From Clytia hemisphaerica (lineage: Eukaryota; Cnidaria; Hydrozoa; Leptothecata; Clytiidae), in assembly GCA_902728285.1 (NCBI GenBank), contig CACVBU010000236.1, positions 620,001-684,000 on the forward strand: DNA of 64,000 bases. The letters run 5' to 3'. This document shows positions 63,961 through 64,000 of this stretch, piece by piece. The position numbers and the translations under genes are program-made. Within the stretch, counting starts at the first letter, position 1, and each line of letters starts with the position of its first letter. The notes beneath the pieces are model-generated. The model did not search any database. It was not told the DNA's origin and worked only from the letters and a program-made list of their open reading frames with translations.

Positions 63961-64000
63961 GGGGGGGTCGGTACTAAAATCTAAGACACATATCTTACTA
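63961..64000. mobile_element. Start of another AGTAAAATCTCAGACA-family MITE, cut by window edge
   Basis: A G run followed by TCGGTACTAAAATCTAAGAC matches the left end of 26906-27449 with a few changes. Confidence 0.65.

Overview
The window is AT-rich animal nuclear DNA: spliced genes with GT-AG introns, intronless class A GPCR genes, and very many short inverted-repeat elements. The repeat families (ends of the type CCCGGGGGGTAC, TTCGAATTAGAGAGAGTT and CAGGGTTCAGACAGACC), the intronless rhodopsin-like GPCRs and a PAN/apple plus EGF secreted protein suggest an early-branching invertebrate, most likely a cnidarian. The species cannot be fixed from the sequence alone.

Layout. 1-18.3 kb is repeat-dominated: foldback elements, two 20-bp minisatellite arrays, a 140-bp tandem array, one exon of an unrecognised gene (4295-5051, minus), a broken second copy of that locus scattered over 9.55-14.3 kb, a LINE-like fragment, a ~23-bp minisatellite split by two elements, and a 2-kb hAT-like element. 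18.3-26.3 kb (plus) is a seven-exon gene for a secreted PAN/apple-EGF protein of about 551 residues whose introns are packed with elements, one inserted into another. 28.6-33.7 kb (minus) is a complete seven-exon RTRAF (hCLE/C14orf166) orthologue of 243 residues. 34.7-36.0 kb (minus) and 40.9-41.9 kb (plus) are two intronless class A GPCRs, separated by a ~495-bp tandem array, a 161-bp palindrome and a decayed GIY-YIG retroelement relic. 43.7-61.7 kb (minus) is a PACS (phosphofurin acidic cluster sorting) gene; 23 exons were placed with consistent phase, and the expected second exon was not found.

The most striking feature is an apparently intact 3.8-kb ISL2EU-type DNA transposon (51877-55674) inside a PACS intron. 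It has exact terminal repeats, a TA target duplication and two convergent open genes: a SWIM zinc-finger plus YqaJ nuclease protein and a THAP plus DDE transposase. Its right end lies 12-13 bp from a PACS splice donor. From about 62 kb to the end no gene is recognised.

The host genes are unrelated by pathway: RTRAF in RNA ligation and transcription, PACS in membrane traffic, and the GPCRs in signalling. The mobile elements lie almost entirely in introns and intergenic DNA.
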